Shown one piece after another: positions 1-13,700 of a stretch of 64,000 nt of DNA; positions within the stretch are counted from its first letter, which is position 1, and every line of letters starts with the position of its first letter. The position numbers and the translations under genes are program-made. Source of the DNA: Melitaea cinxia (Eukaryota > Arthropoda > Insecta > Lepidoptera > Nymphalidae); NCBI RefSeq assembly GCF_905220565.1, contig NC_059416.1:3596001-3660000 (forward strand), in the 5' to 3' direction. The notes beneath the pieces are model-generated. The model worked only from the letters and a program-made list of their open reading frames with translations, was not told where the DNA came from and ran no database searches.

Positions 1-859
1 GTGTTAGACAATCGTCTTCTGAAGAGTTGAAACCGAAAACACTCCATGCCTATATTGTACAGGCTACATTTTGACTCCAAGAAAGGTTGGATTGCTTATT
101 CTTCTTGTGGTAAATGGCCACATTGTGGCTGTGCAGGGGTGGATGATAATAATGCCGAAGCAACATTCATTTGCGAGTTCTGCACTCCTGAATAGTCAAG
201 AGAATGGATATACCCCCATCTTGCCCATTAGGCCCACCCCATCTTACCCGACCTATCGGGCATAATGGGGTGATATGTCATATTCTACATTTTGTTATAT
301 TATTAATAATGCTATGGTTCTATGTTCCTGATTTAATTTAATATGTAAGATTGATAACTACAAGCCTGATTAAGAATAAATATGATTATGAAAACATGAA
401 CCCCTATGATTTCTGGAGCTTTAAACCTTAAGTACCCCATCTTGCCCGGTGTTCCTCTACCTATAGATACTTGGAATTTGACGCCCCCAATAGCTTCACT
501 ATCTTATCCATATCATATACTTGAATATTTGTTTTGTTCTAATATATTTGATAATATGATAAACAAAATGATTAATTATAGATTTATAGAGTTAGAAACA
601 AACGAAATAATGGGTGGGGCTAGTTTTGATATACCAATATTATAAAGTATCATATATTTTTATTTGTTTGTTGTATCTGAACATTGATTTCTTTGATTGA
701 GTAAATTATTCAGTAGATATTTTAATATATACCAATATTATAGAGAGGAAAGATTGGATTGTTTGTTTGTTTACATTGAAAAGGGTCCGAAACTAGTGAA
801 CCGATTTAAAAATTCTGTCACTGTTGGAAAGCTACACTATCGGCGGAGAGATAGGGGTG

Positions 860-864
860 TATAT

Positions 865-896
<32 letters not shown>

Positions 897-898
897 GC
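860..898. repeat. (AT)n microsatellite
   Basis: An almost pure AT dinucleotide run. Similar short runs occur at 12261-12281, 14492-14512 and 17672-17685. Confidence 0.85.
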
Positions 899-951
899 AT
901 TATATATTGCATTTTTTAATAGGGGAATTTTTTTTGAGGTTTTTGCTAAAT

Positions 952-984
952 ACCTGTGGGAAGCCGGGGCGGGATGCTAGTTTA
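952..984 (+). mobile_element. Helitron-like 3' terminus
   Basis: cctgtgggaagccggggcgg followed by gatgCTAGT resembles the lepidopteran Helitron end: a short GC hairpin then CTAGT. The 5' boundary was not found. Confidence 0.5.
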
Positions 985-1351
985 AAATAAGCTTTGTGTA
1001 CCAATTGATTCGATTAGACAAAAATAAATAAAAAATTAGACCTGTCAGTCCTGTTTCAGGGGCTGGTTGTTGCACTTCAAGGGGAAAATGTTAGAAACAA
1101 AAAAATGTTAAAAAAAATATTAGAAGCATATTTTCACTGTTGCGTTTCTTAGTTAAAGTTGTTGTTATACTTTGTTTAATTCAATGATCTGGTTTTTCTG
1201 AAGCTCGCGACCTAAAGATAGATGGGTTGGGTTTCAAAACCAATATCAGTGATACAACACCTGCATCTTTTATCTTTATTGACAAGTCACAATTATGCTA
1301 CTACAATATTGAGCTTCAGTACACACGGCTAGGCAAATCGTCTGACGTCAT

Positions 1352-1628
1352 TTTTTTTTTTTTTTTTTAATTTATAAATAAATAAATACATATTTACACA
1401 ATACACACACGTTCCCAAAGTAAGCAACTTAATGCTTGTGTTATAGGTAACAGCCGACTAGTATATAGCTACATATATATTTTTTTCGATAAACATACTT
1501 ATAAATAATACATATATAAATATATAAATAAATATTTATATTACACCCAGACTCGGGGTGGGAATCGAATCCACAACCCTCGGAGCAGAAAGCAGGGTCA
1601 GTACAAACTGCGCCAACGGGCTAGACAA
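1352..1628 (-). mobile_element. tRNA-derived SINE, family 1
   Basis: Read on the minus strand it starts GCCCGTTGGCGCAGTTTGTA (A-box-like), has a B-box-like GGATTCGATTCCC, then an AT-rich body and T/A-rich tail. Other copies lie at 10145-10390 and 50841-51095. Confidence 0.75.
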
Positions 1629-3264
1629 AAGTCATTTAGAGTCAAACCGTAATAAATTTGGCTATATTATATTTTAAACGAAATACTAAACGTTCTATAT
1701 ACAATAGACAGGATTCGCTTATTTCACGAACCGTTATTTAGGTAATTTTTTCTTAACATGAAATATTATACTTTTCTCAAACGATGGTAAAGTTTATAAT
1801 ATTTTTAAGTTTAATGTAAGGCTAACAAGAATAGCCTTACCTATTTCGAAATATTTAATTTTGAAATCGAATTCGTCATTTATTTAATTTTGAAATCGAA
1901 TTCGTTATAGCTTCACATTTTATATGGAAGGAAAATACGTACAGGAGACCGCAGCTGGTTGTGACAAAAAGTAGTTACAGTAGCTAGGAAACAGATATAC
2001 TTACGAAACAGTAGTACTGCCACCACCAACGCTTTAGTAAAAGGAGCATGATGCCAGTAAAACCGCAGATTTGTAAAATTGACGAATGTGAATGTTTTTG
2101 AGGTAGAATGGAATATTTCATATCTGTTCTCGAGTTCATTCGTCATCTAGATTCAATTTGAGGTAGCGTGCGCTGCAGTATTCCACAAACAATTTAACAT
2201 AAATATTATAAAACTGCGCTAATTTGAATTATAATGCAAGATATTGTAGAAGGTCATTCACAAAATTCTTACTACGCGATAACCTGATGATATTTAGTAA
2301 ACTCATCGCTTTCTGGTGCACGCTGACTCTTGAAAATTTTTATAAAGTTTTATGGAGGGGGAGGGGGGGATAGTGATTGTAATTTTGTTTTCGCCCAATG
2401 TCTATTGTTATGACCCAATAGATGGCGTTATGAACAACCTTTCGCTTTGGTTTAGGTAAATCGAGCGCAGAGCTCTGTCGGGTAGCTGTACATAGCTTAT
2501 GTATTTTAGCTTTATGTGGTATCATAGCATTAATAGGGTTAACTATGTCTATTAATAAGTAATAGGCTGTCTTGAAATCCAAAAATTTGTGATTTTGTTT
2601 ATTAAGAATAATACGATTTTATTTTATAAATACATTTTGTAAACTAATTGAGCCTTTCACACAGTTATCGTATTTTTATTTATTTATTACAATAATATAC
2701 AATTTTCATTTAACATATTACGTCAAATGTATATTTGTACATTACAAGTATACTTAATTTTACATTAATAGTGTGATCAAAATAAAACCAAGCTTACGGG
2801 TCAGAGTTAACTTTTATAATTGACGTATTAAAATCCACCAGTAGTAGGTACGTCTTAATTAATGAACACAATTTTTTTAGCATTTTTTTATAGGAAACAA
2901 TCGCTCTTTTCTTCAAATAGTACCCGAAAGTGGTCTCTCAATAACGATTTAGTAGGTAGTTAGTTAACAAATTCAAAAACGTGTTGCATAGATATAACCT
3001 CCTAAAATATTTTGTTCAAAACTTTTGCAATTTTTGCATGCTAGAAAATCCTTCCAACCCGTTTTTCTAGACGTCATTCTGGACCAATGAGCTGTGGCTC
3101 ACATTTTTAGGAGCTTGAAGTCTACTGAAAACGTTTTTGGACTTGTTGACGAGACTAATACCACTGCAAGAAGACATGCAAGATTTCAGTATTAGATACT
3201 TTTTGCGATCTTTGATCACCACTTGTAATATGTCCGCCATTGACACGAACGAAATGCACACATC

Positions 3265-3328
3265 TGCCAAATATTCGGTCGCCGATTATTCGTCACTTCG
3301 TCCGAGAGCGTAGCCGAATATTTGGCAA
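3265..3328. repeat. Inverted repeat, ~15-bp stem
   Basis: gccaaatattcgg and ccgaatatttggc surround about 33 bp (tcgccgattattcgtcactt ...). Such GCCGAATATTCGGC-type palindromes are seen in insect DNA transposons; alone it is only a remnant. Confidence 0.6.
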
Positions 3329-4322
3329 TTGGCCAAATCACCATTCACGACATCTCTAGCTAATATTGCCATTGTAATAATGAACAAACAAACAATAGCA
3401 TAAGAAACATTTTTTATTAGTTAAAAGAATACTGTTTTTTTTTTTCTTTATCACGTTTACTCAAATGTATATTGTCTAACATACAAAAATGAAGCTGAGT
3501 TTATTAAGAAAGTTTTACGTTGCAGTATAAAAAAAAGTGAGTGTGTACAAAGTAAACATGTCAGAAGTCAAACTTCTTTGACAAACTATTTGAAAAAATA
3601 AATAAATAAAAACTAATTGAAAATTAAGGTGAAGTAGGACACGAGGCTAGTGACGCCTGTACCGGACGAAGTAGGCGATATCATAATTAAAAAAGTTGCA
3701 CATCAAAACGTTGGAAATCTTCGTGACGTTTCATCCGTAAAAAAATTACCCTCATGCGCCTAAAAAAGTTTCACTTCAAAAATGTCACAGAGATTATTGA
3801 ACCCATTAAAGTTTGGAAAACGAACAACAAATAAGAAAAAGAGAAGCAGGGCCTATTTTCCTCTATCTTCTATAAAAAAAAACACCATTTCTATATTTGC
3901 GTCTAACAAAAAATATCTACGGTTGATATATTTATAAAAGTAGGTATTAAAAGTATTTCCTAGAAAGTCTTTTTTTTTTCGAATACTTAATTAAATTATT
4001 ATAGAGTGCTCTTATTTTAAGTATCAAATCGAGTTTTAAATTAATGTAGGTAACAACATTTAAGAAACTCATGGAAATATTAAAAATGTATTTTTTTAGC
4101 TCCGTTTAAGATCCAGTTTTCATATCTCCAGCCATATATTTGTATAAAGGTAAATATAGAATGCATATAATGGCACTGTTGGGCGGATCTTTGTACATAA
4201 AATATGTTCCTTCGAGACAAAAAATAAATCCAGACATTAAAACAGTTATAAATTTCGGAGACACATTAAATCCAATTTCGGGAGCTTTTTTGTTTTAATC
4301 TACAAAAACGAAACGAAAAATG

Positions 4323-4328
4323 TTTATT
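4323..4328 (-). terminator. Candidate poly(A) signal of sugar transporter
   Basis: AATAAA on the minus strand, about 48 bp past the transporter stop codon, a usual distance. AATAAA is frequent by chance in AT-rich DNA. Confidence 0.45.
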
Positions 4329-4375
4329 TTTCGTAACCTTTTGTGTTAAACTATAATTTTCTATGATGATGTAAA

Positions 4376-4701
4376 TTACACGTTACTCTTTTCCTTTTTT
4401 CCATCAGCAGTTTTATCTTCAACGACCACTTTTTTGACACCCAATGCCTCCTGGATTTCACCAAACGTCTTGCCTTTAGTTTCAGGTAATAAAATGTATA
4501 TTAAAGTTCCAACTAATACACACATACAACTAAAGAACCAGTATGTTGCAGCTGGTCCTACCGTTGAAATCATTGTTGCTAAATATTTGGTTGTTATAAA
4601 TACAAGTAAAGATGATGAATTAAGGCTTATAGAAAAACCTAATGCCCTAGCTGGTCCCTCGAAAATTTCTGTTACTACCACCCATAACAACGAACCGATA
4701 C
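4376..4701 (-). CDS. Sugar transporter exon 7 (C-terminus and stop)
   Basis: It follows a caacag acceptor and ends at a TAA (4378-4376). It encodes segments 10-12 (TEIFEGPARALGFS) and the PETKGKTFGEIQ C-terminal signature, then a lysine-rich cytoplasmic tail. Confidence 0.96.
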
Positions 4702-7700
4702 CTGTTGAAAAAAAAAAGTTTTTGGATTAATAATTCTAAATAGGAAACGAAATGCATAACGAATAATTAGTATTCTAAACCGTAATTTAGTTGAAGATAT
4801 ATATTCTTTATTGCACTTAAACAAAAACAACGACAAACTTTATCAACAACAAAAATGATCTGTGTATAACGCGCAAAAAACCAATAAGTCATCTATACTA
4901 TTTACACTAACATATACAGAGGAAATATTTGATTTGTTTTTATGTAGATATTGGATAAACTCAAAAAGGCCAGGACCAATTTTGAAAATTCTATTACCAG
5001 TAGAATGCTACGTTATTACTGAATAAATATAGGCTATATTTAAACTACAAAAAAACGGAACAGCCAAAATCTTGTAATCCACAGGACGAAGCCTTTATGC
5101 TCTCCAAGATAGTCAATAAGATCAAAAAAGAGCTGTTTAACTTAAAATAATAAATTAATTACCTAAATGAGCTACAGTACATAGACAGATCCTGATCTCA
5201 CTATAACTTGGCTCAACTTTGGGCTAGCGCTATTAAGTATTCATCATCATCATCATCATTTCAGCCTATTGCAATCCACTGCTGGACATAGTCCTTCACA
5301 AGTTCGCGTCAAAAATGGCGTGAACTCATGTGTGTTGCCCATAGTCACCACGCTGGGCAGACGGGTTGGTGACCGCAGGGCCGGTTTTTGTCGCACTGAA
5401 GACGCTGCTGTCCGTCTTCGGTGTGTGTATGTCAAAGCCAGCAGTTGGACGGTTATCCTGCCATCGGTCGACTTTATAAGTTCCAAGGTGGCAGTGGAAC
5501 AGTGAAGTAAGAACTATCCCTTAGTCGCCTCTTACGACACCCACGGAAAGAGAGGCTATATTCTTTAATGCCGTAGCCACACAGTATATTGCAAAAAATT
5601 AAATATTGTAGCACTAAATTTATTATTTAGTAGTATTCAGCAGTAAAGTAAAATGTCAGCTGCATATTTCGGACGGATTTTTGACAATAATTCTATACCA
5701 CGTCAGAGATGACGTCTTAGATACTAGCAGGATGTTTATGGGATATTTCAATACACTGCAGAACTTACCAGCACTGTAACAGAATTTGATCAGTATCAGT
5801 GATATAATTGGTAAGTAGTTCATAAAGCCGGTAATTTTGTAGCCTTCTGTTTCGATTGTCTTGAAAAATGTACCGAGTCCCAACTGGAAAATAAAGTACA
5901 AAATTATTATTATTATTACATTTTGATATTATTCCTCTAAATATCCTAATATTAGCTCAAGTTTGAATTTCAAGACTGGATTTAGACGGCAGTATTGGAA
6001 CTGTCAAAGTTACAAGTGATAGCACAGCTTTGATGGCTGTATAGTTTGTACTTGTCTGAGCATTTGTGTCTTTGTTGTGAGTGTTTATCGACCCCCAACC
6101 AAGTTTTATCCTATAGATACCCATAGGGTATTCGGCAATTTTTTTTTGTCTGGTGATTTCTAAATTTTGCATAAATTGATGGATAACAAGTATGTAATAG
6201 ATGATAGGTAAAAAAGTAACTTTTATTGTAAACCCAAAATAGATTACTTAACTTACCATACCAAAGGATATTCCCGCAAGAGATGTTAACAATATCGTCT
6301 TCCTATTGAACCAAGTAGTACTCGGAGTTGTGAAAAAGCTAGCCAAAATTTGAATTATGCCAATAATAACGGACGCAATTTCAGGCTTAACGCTAGTTTG
6401 TGTAGACTCTAAAATAGTTTGTAAATAAAATTGCACAGCATTAGTTCCCGTGAGCTGTGCTCCTCCTACTACTAAAATTCCTAAGGATACGGATTTCCAA
6501 AACATTTGATTTTTGAATAACGCCACTTTGGCAACCTTTTCTTCATTATTTTTACTAGATCTGTATTCTTCCATCTCTTGTTTGGCTTTTTCTTCTGATC
6601 CTCTTATTGAAGATAACACTTTCATAGCGTCATCGATGCGACCTGTAACATTAAATTCATTTTTATAGAAAACGATCTTCCCTCGTTAGAATACCAAATT
6701 CCCACTTTAACTATCTACAACAAGTTTTATTTTATAACAGACAGTATTTAAAGAATAACTTTTTACCGCACTGAAGAAGTTTTTATCGGATTATATCTTT
6801 GTAATTATGCATATAAAAGTTTTTGGAATTTATATAACCCACCTTTAGCATATAGATGGAAAGGCGTATCCGGTAGAAAAATTAAGGGTATAGTGCATAC
6901 AGCTATCGTTGCCGTTAACAACACGTTATAGGTGGTGTACGATAGAAAGGGTCCCACTCCTAGTGTTACTACAATACCGAGTGACGAGAATATTTGAAGA
7001 AACGTGCCTAACGCACCGCGATTGTCTTTCTGGAAATAAAAACATTCGTTTTTTGAAATAAAATCGTATTTAAGTAAAGTATAGATTTAAATATTGTATA
7101 CATAGTCTAGCCATAAACACTGTCAAAGCAGTAAGGGAAAGAACTCGAAGAAATCCTGTCCGAAAGCAAAAGATGTCGGGAGATGAAGATATCACCTAGA
7201 ACCAGATCGCGTATTTTAAAAGATGACACAGAACTTGCAGTCTATTAGAGACTTACTGGTCATTTCTTAACTGATAATTTAAAAAGGGGTGGTAAAATCA
7301 AAACAACTACAAAGGGAGGTCTAACTACTGCTATCTCTAATTACTACTATTTTGAAAGCTATACTTACACAAGCAATTTCAGAAGCATAAACAGGAACGA
7401 CGATGAACACTAATGAATCTGTCATCAACATAACTGCTCTACAAAATATGAACATCCATACTCTGTTAGCGAATATGAGTATGAACGACATTAGTAACTT
7501 CGGAACCATAGCCAACAAGATGCAGTACTTTCTACCGATAACATCTAGCAGCATACCGCCGAAAATATTTGCTAAAATAAAAAAAAGTTTACAAATAGTT
7601 TTTCAATATTAAAATTTTATGATAATGAATTAAAAAGTTATAAATTTTAAAATAATTCTTCTAATTGTGGTAATTTATGCGAACTATTTCAAAAGAGTAA

Positions 7701-10700
7701 CTGCGGAGTTTCTTGCCGATTCTTCTCTGCAGAATCTACATTCCGAATCGGTGGTAGCATTACTTTTACAAAAATAATAACCACTTTAAAATTTCGACAA
7801 TTCGAAGCTGGAAAATCTGTGAAGGGGGTTATTGGGAGTTCATTTCGCATATATTTTATTAGCGTAATCGTTTCTAATCAATGATTTTCTTTAAGTATGA
7901 AGAAAGAACGCCCCAGAGATAAATGAAATTAGTTAGTGACCAGCAAATGTCGTCTGGTAGCCGAGCCGATTGCATTGACCTCTGTGTATATATCTAAAAG
8001 GTTATAGTTACATTGTACGTTACAAATTCTGTGTCTACGTTACAAGTTCTGGCCTTTATCGACTGTCATGGCAATTTTCTAAATTAATTATCGATGTGAA
8101 TATTGTTTGAATACTTATTCCTAAGTCTAGATGCTTTATATGTACGATTTTATTTTTGTGTTACCCACACATTAGGAATTCTAAACAATTTTGAATATCA
8201 TATCAAAAATTGACCGCTCCAGCGGGGTTCGAACCCGCGTCTCCGACTGACCGTGTCGGCGCTCTAGCCAATTAAGCTATGGAACGATGTACCCGCTAGA
8301 GCGAAATTTTTGATATGATGATTTTTATTTTCGGTTTAAGCGAACCGTAGCGCTGTCTATAGTGAGTTCTTTACAGAGACCCGTAACTATTCAAAGTTTC
8401 ATATTACAATGAAAATCTTTGACAGGAGACGACACCATGCTATTTTTAATATGTACGATTTTATTTTTGTGTTATCCACACATTAGGAATTCTAAACATT
8501 TTTGAATATCATATAAATAAATAAATAAATAAAACAAAAATTGACCGCTCCAGTGGGGTTCGAAACCGCGTCTCCGACTGACCGTGTCGGCGCTCTAGCC
8601 AATTAAGCTATGGAACGACACATGTATTTTATGTCCCGGATGTTTTTGTAAGCGTCTTATCGTCTACTCGACTTCAACTCAAGACTTTACAGGTAATATG
8701 GAAATCATGTATAAAATCAATCACTTTTTACTATATAAAATTAGAAGCAGTTCAGTCGAAATAATGCTGAAAATGTCTGTATCGAAAAATATAGTTAGTA
8801 AGTGCAATAAAATATTTTTATAGGAGACTTACAAATTAAGCAACATAGGAATCCAGCAGAAACGATCCATGATCCCTCTTCATCTGTGACGGGTTCTGGT
8901 AGAGGTGTCTCAGTAGAATTCTGTAGTTTCACAAGAACTGGTGATGGCCAGGACAAGCTCATACCAGTCGAGAGAACGGCGAGATTAACTGAAAATAAGA
9001 ATAAAATTTCCGTGTATTTATATGTGTTTACTTTGTTTTCACTTTTTTATGTTATATTGTTTTAATATTTTACTTTTTTCCAGGCTATTTCGTTTACTTT
9101 TTTAACCGATTTCCAAAAAAGAGGAGGTTCTTAATTCGACTGTATAATTTTTTTTATGTATGTTACTTCAGAACTTTTGACTGGGTGGAGCGATTTCGAC
9201 AAATTTTCTTTTGATCGAAAGGTGGTGTGTGTCATTTGGTCTCATTTAAATTTATTTGAAATCTAACTACTACTTTTCGAGTTATATTGAATAATGCGTT
9301 TTTACTTGACGCTTTTTTCGTCGACCTACGTCGTATTATACCGCATAACTTTTTACTAGATGTACCGATTTTGATAATTCTTTTTTTGTTGGAAAGGGGA
9401 TATTTTTAGTTTGGTACCATGATAAGAAAACCAGAACCTGATGATGGGATCCCAGAGAAATCGAGGGAAACTCTCGAAAATCCGAAAACTTTTTACAGGG
9501 TGTACCGATTTTGATCATTTTTAATTTAATCGAAAGTTGATGCTTATCGTGTGGTCATATTTAAATTTCATCGAAATCTGTTAACTAATTTTTGAGTAAT
9601 CTTTGATAACAATATTTAATATTTGATTTTTTCGTCGATCTACGTTGTATTACTTATCGATGTAATTGAAGTCGGTTTTTTTTCGTTTGCGAGCAAATTA
9701 TTATTGTTTAATTACAAACAAGTCACGTATAATAATACTTTTTTGTAATTTTGTAAAGTGCTAATTATTACAGGTACCCATTTAGTGCTAATTATTCACA
9801 CGGGTATAGCTAGAGACATTGTACTACAAAAGATGAATGAAAAACAAGGTTACCTACATTAAAATCTAGATAAAATAGTACTATTTATTTTATGTATTGA
9901 TTAATATACACGTAACTAGTATATTTGATAAATATTATTCAGTAAACTATTGGTAACAGCTTCGAGTTAGCTCTTTGAATAATATTAACATACATTAAAT
10001 AAAATTTGTCTCTCGTTTTTGGAGGCCAAACAGATTTAAGATTTAACTAGCCATTTAAAAAAACATTATGATTTTGCATTTCGAATATATTTGCATATTT
10101 TCGACGAGGACGTTATTTACTGTGACGTTAGCGATTAGCCGATAGAATTTTTTTTTTTACACAATACACAACACGGTCGTCTGTTCCTAAAGTAAGCATG
10201 CTTGTGTTATAGGTAACAGCCGACTGGTATATAGCTACATATTTTTTTTTGATAAACATACTTATAAATAAAACATATATAAATATATAAATAAATATTT
10301 ATATTACACCCAGACTCGGAGTGGGAATCGAACCCACAACCCTCGGAGCAGAAAGCAGGGTCACTACAAACTGCGCCAACGGGCTAGTCAATTATTCATC
10401 AATATTAGATCACCACTCAAGAAATTTTTGTTTAGACTTTATAGTGTGTTTGTAGTCTGGACGTTTACGTTGGACTAGCCCGTGGGCAAAGTTTATGCAA
10501 AGTGGGAATGGGAAGATGTAGCCAAAGCTGTTTCACGACTTATAGTTTTTTTTTAATTACTAGCTGCTCGGACATACTTCGTTCTGTCAAAATTTGATAG
10601 TAACGATTTTTTTTTAATTTTTTTTTTTGTAAAATATCTTCCGTTGGACTTAAGAAAAACACGAAAAAATATATTAGCCGCATTGGTCGAGCCACTCTCG

Positions 10701-13700
10701 AGTTATGCGCTTAATTCAGTGGATTCTATTTTCTTATTACATGACTAAGATGATACTTCGAAAAATTCATATGAAAAAGTTCTCGAATATTCGATTTCTA
10801 TATTACCTTTTTATGTTACGTTAGCTGTGTGGCTACGGCAGTAAAAAATATAGCCACCCCCTCTCTTCCCATGGGTGTCGTAATATATAATAGATACATA
10901 TATTTATAATAATAATAATAATAATAATTATTATTATTATTATTTTAAAATGCATCTAAATAAATTATAACGCATTTTTAAGCTGATTTGTTATGATGCT
11001 GATTAGACAATTTTCCTATTGTAAACTAATATAAATCACCAATAAATCTTTTTACAACATTATGAGTAGGTACAGCTAATAATATACCTATAATTCTATT
11101 TTTTGATTAATATATAAAATATATTTTAAATAAAAGATATGTTAAACAGATAAATACTCAAACACAAGTAACTATGGATAAAAAAAAATAACTAAACATC
11201 GCATATTAAGCTGTTGCTACTTCTATTACGTCAAAATTACCACGAACAGAAGTAACAAGCCAATCATGTACAAAAAATACGTGTAATTTTTGTCATTATT
11301 ATTTATCTCGAACATGTAAGTGTGTAAAATAATAATGTGGCAATGAATTTTTTGTTACATTTTTATAAAATTGATTGTTAGTACCATTTTTATGATGACT
11401 TCAGTCATCGAATCACTGTCTTATTATAATTAATGTCGCTCAGGGCCGATTCTGTTCATAGTTATTTAAGTTTATACGTATTTTAAAAAAATAAAGCTCT
11501 ATCGATCAGCTGTTAACTATAACAAAGTCTGTAATTTGCCTATCTTAGTAACAAACAAACGTGCTAAAGATATTTATTAATTACTAGCTTCTGTCAGCGA
11601 CTTTGTCCGCGTAGAACTTTTAAAGGGGAACAATTCTGTCATAGATGATTTTTGCGAAACTGTAACCGTTTATGCAGCGCACGCAACGGAAGCTCTCAAA
11701 AGGAAAAAAAGCCCGATTTTATAATAATAATAATAATAACTTTATTTGTAAAACACACTGTTCCTAACATACACAATATATGCATATACATATAACGTCA
11801 GAGGCAGGCATTACAATCAAAGTCTTAAGTCTAATACAATATGTGAGTACTTTAAAAACAAAATAAAATAAAATAAAAAATAGACTAAAAGATAAAATAA
11901 AAGAAGACAGTAGCGCGGCAACAGTGTGTCTCACAAAAAGGTGGGACCTCAGCTATTCTCAGGACTAAAAGTCCTGACACTGGTTTTCAGGACCACCATT
12001 CGTTTTCCCATTTTGGCGGCAATAGTAAAAAGGATAATTAAATAATAATGCGAAATTGAAGTTAAACAAATATTAATTATTAATAATTATACTAATATAT
12101 AAGTACCTGGGTGACCGAGCCCAGCTCGGTATTTTTAGTAAATCGTGAAGGATTAGTAGTAAAAGAGAGAGTTAAAATGATTCGCTGCCGGTTTGGATGA
12201 AATCTTTTTTAACCGACTTCAAAAAAGGAGGAGGTTACTCAATTCGGCTTAAGGAAACTCAATATATATATATATATATATCCCACCTTCCGTGCAACAA
12301 AGTCACAATTCAGGACACTTTTTTTGTTATGTCTTTTATTAGGACTTTTTGATAATTTAATATAAGATTTTTAAACTATAGCAAAGAAAGTAAACTATTA
12401 ATTTTATAAAGATTTCAAACCTACTATAAATAGTAATCCAGAAATGAGGAAATAAATGCGAAAAAATAATTAAAAGTCCTCTCCTGTAAAATTAAGAAAT
12501 GAGGTGATAGAGTGATTGAAGAGGAATGTTTATATGTATAATAAGATCCATTAAATAGTGGAGAAATACTGTTATTTTTGAGGTTTCTAATGTGATGTCG
12601 TAAATAATTACATTTTTTACGCTTACATTGCAAACGCAGCCTGAACCCTACGAGATTTATCAAAATAATGTACTAAGTATTATACACATTGAAAAGTTCT
12701 ACAGAAAGCTCCGCTGTGGTATATGTCTATCTCTTATGGATATTCCACAATAACATTTTTTTGTCATTTACTTTTTACGACAAATAATGGCTAATTTTCA
12801 AAGCGATTTTAACCAATGCAGCATTAATCCTTATCTAATTAAATACCTTAAATACATTGTTGATTTAATATAGATCTTTATGATCCTTTACAGCATATGA
12901 TTTAAATGAATATTTTTGAAGATATTATAGATTGAAAAATTGCGATACGTAGCGTTTGCGGCGGTTCCGGCCGGCTTTTACTCTAAAGTTGACGCGTGCG
13001 GGCCACGGGCAGTAATGAATAAATCATAACTACTGGATCGATTTTAATCATTTTTCAGTGAATGACATAGGCTATAATTATATTTTATACCCGTGCGAAG
13101 CCGGAGCGGGTCGCTAGTATATATATATATTTTAATGTATGTTCGGGGATAACTTCGTCGTTTATGAAAAGATTTTAATAATTCTTTTTTTGGTGGAAAG
13201 GAGATATCCCTGGTGTGGTAGCATGATAAGGACACCAGAATCTGATGATGGGATTCTAGAGAAATCGAGGGAAACTCTCGAAAATCCGCATAACTTTACA
13301 TTAACTACATAATACTTAACATACTACTGGGTGTACTGATTTTGATGATTTTTAACTTAATCGAAAGCCGATGTTTATCATGTGGTCATATTTCATCGAG
13401 ATCTGATTAAAACTTTAGGAGTAATCTTTGATAATGCGTATTTCTTGACTATTTTTTCGTACATCTACGTTGTATTACTTGTCGATATAATTGAAGTCGG
13501 TTTTTTTTTTCGTTTGCCTGCAAACACAATTATTAATAATTAATTAACGCAAAATAAAAATAAAAAATGACGATAAATTAAAAATTGATACAAAATACAC
13601 AATTACAACGTTTCAGCCTGTAATATCCCACTACTGGGCATAGGCCTCTTTCCTCATGTAGGAGAAGGATCAGAGCTTAATCCACCACGCTGCTCCAATG

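Larger units (their letters stand above)
1..4322. other. Intergenic repeat-rich DNA, no gene seen
   Basis: No open frame here shows recognisable protein signal. It holds an AT microsatellite (860-898), a Helitron-type 3' end (952-984), a minus-strand tRNA-type SINE (1352-1628), a 28-bp direct duplication around 1855-1910 (ttttgaaatcgaattcgt motif) and a hairpin near 3265-3328. Around 190-450 C-rich stretches of the type CCCCATCTTGCCC recur three times, possibly TE debris. Confidence 0.6.

Noticed and set aside
406..645. 79-codon frame near the left end
   Set aside because: AT-rich, no motif, sits in repeat-like DNA with recurring CCCCATCTTGCCC pieces.
5256..5505. Short open frames on both strands around 5256-5505
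   Set aside because: They are translations of the dispersed family 5 repeat, which appears many times in the window.
8215..8285. Functional tRNA gene
   Set aside because: Cloverleaf pairing is good but loop position 33 is not T, the acceptor has a mismatch, and several dispersed copies share non-tRNA flanks, so it is a tRNA-derived repeat.
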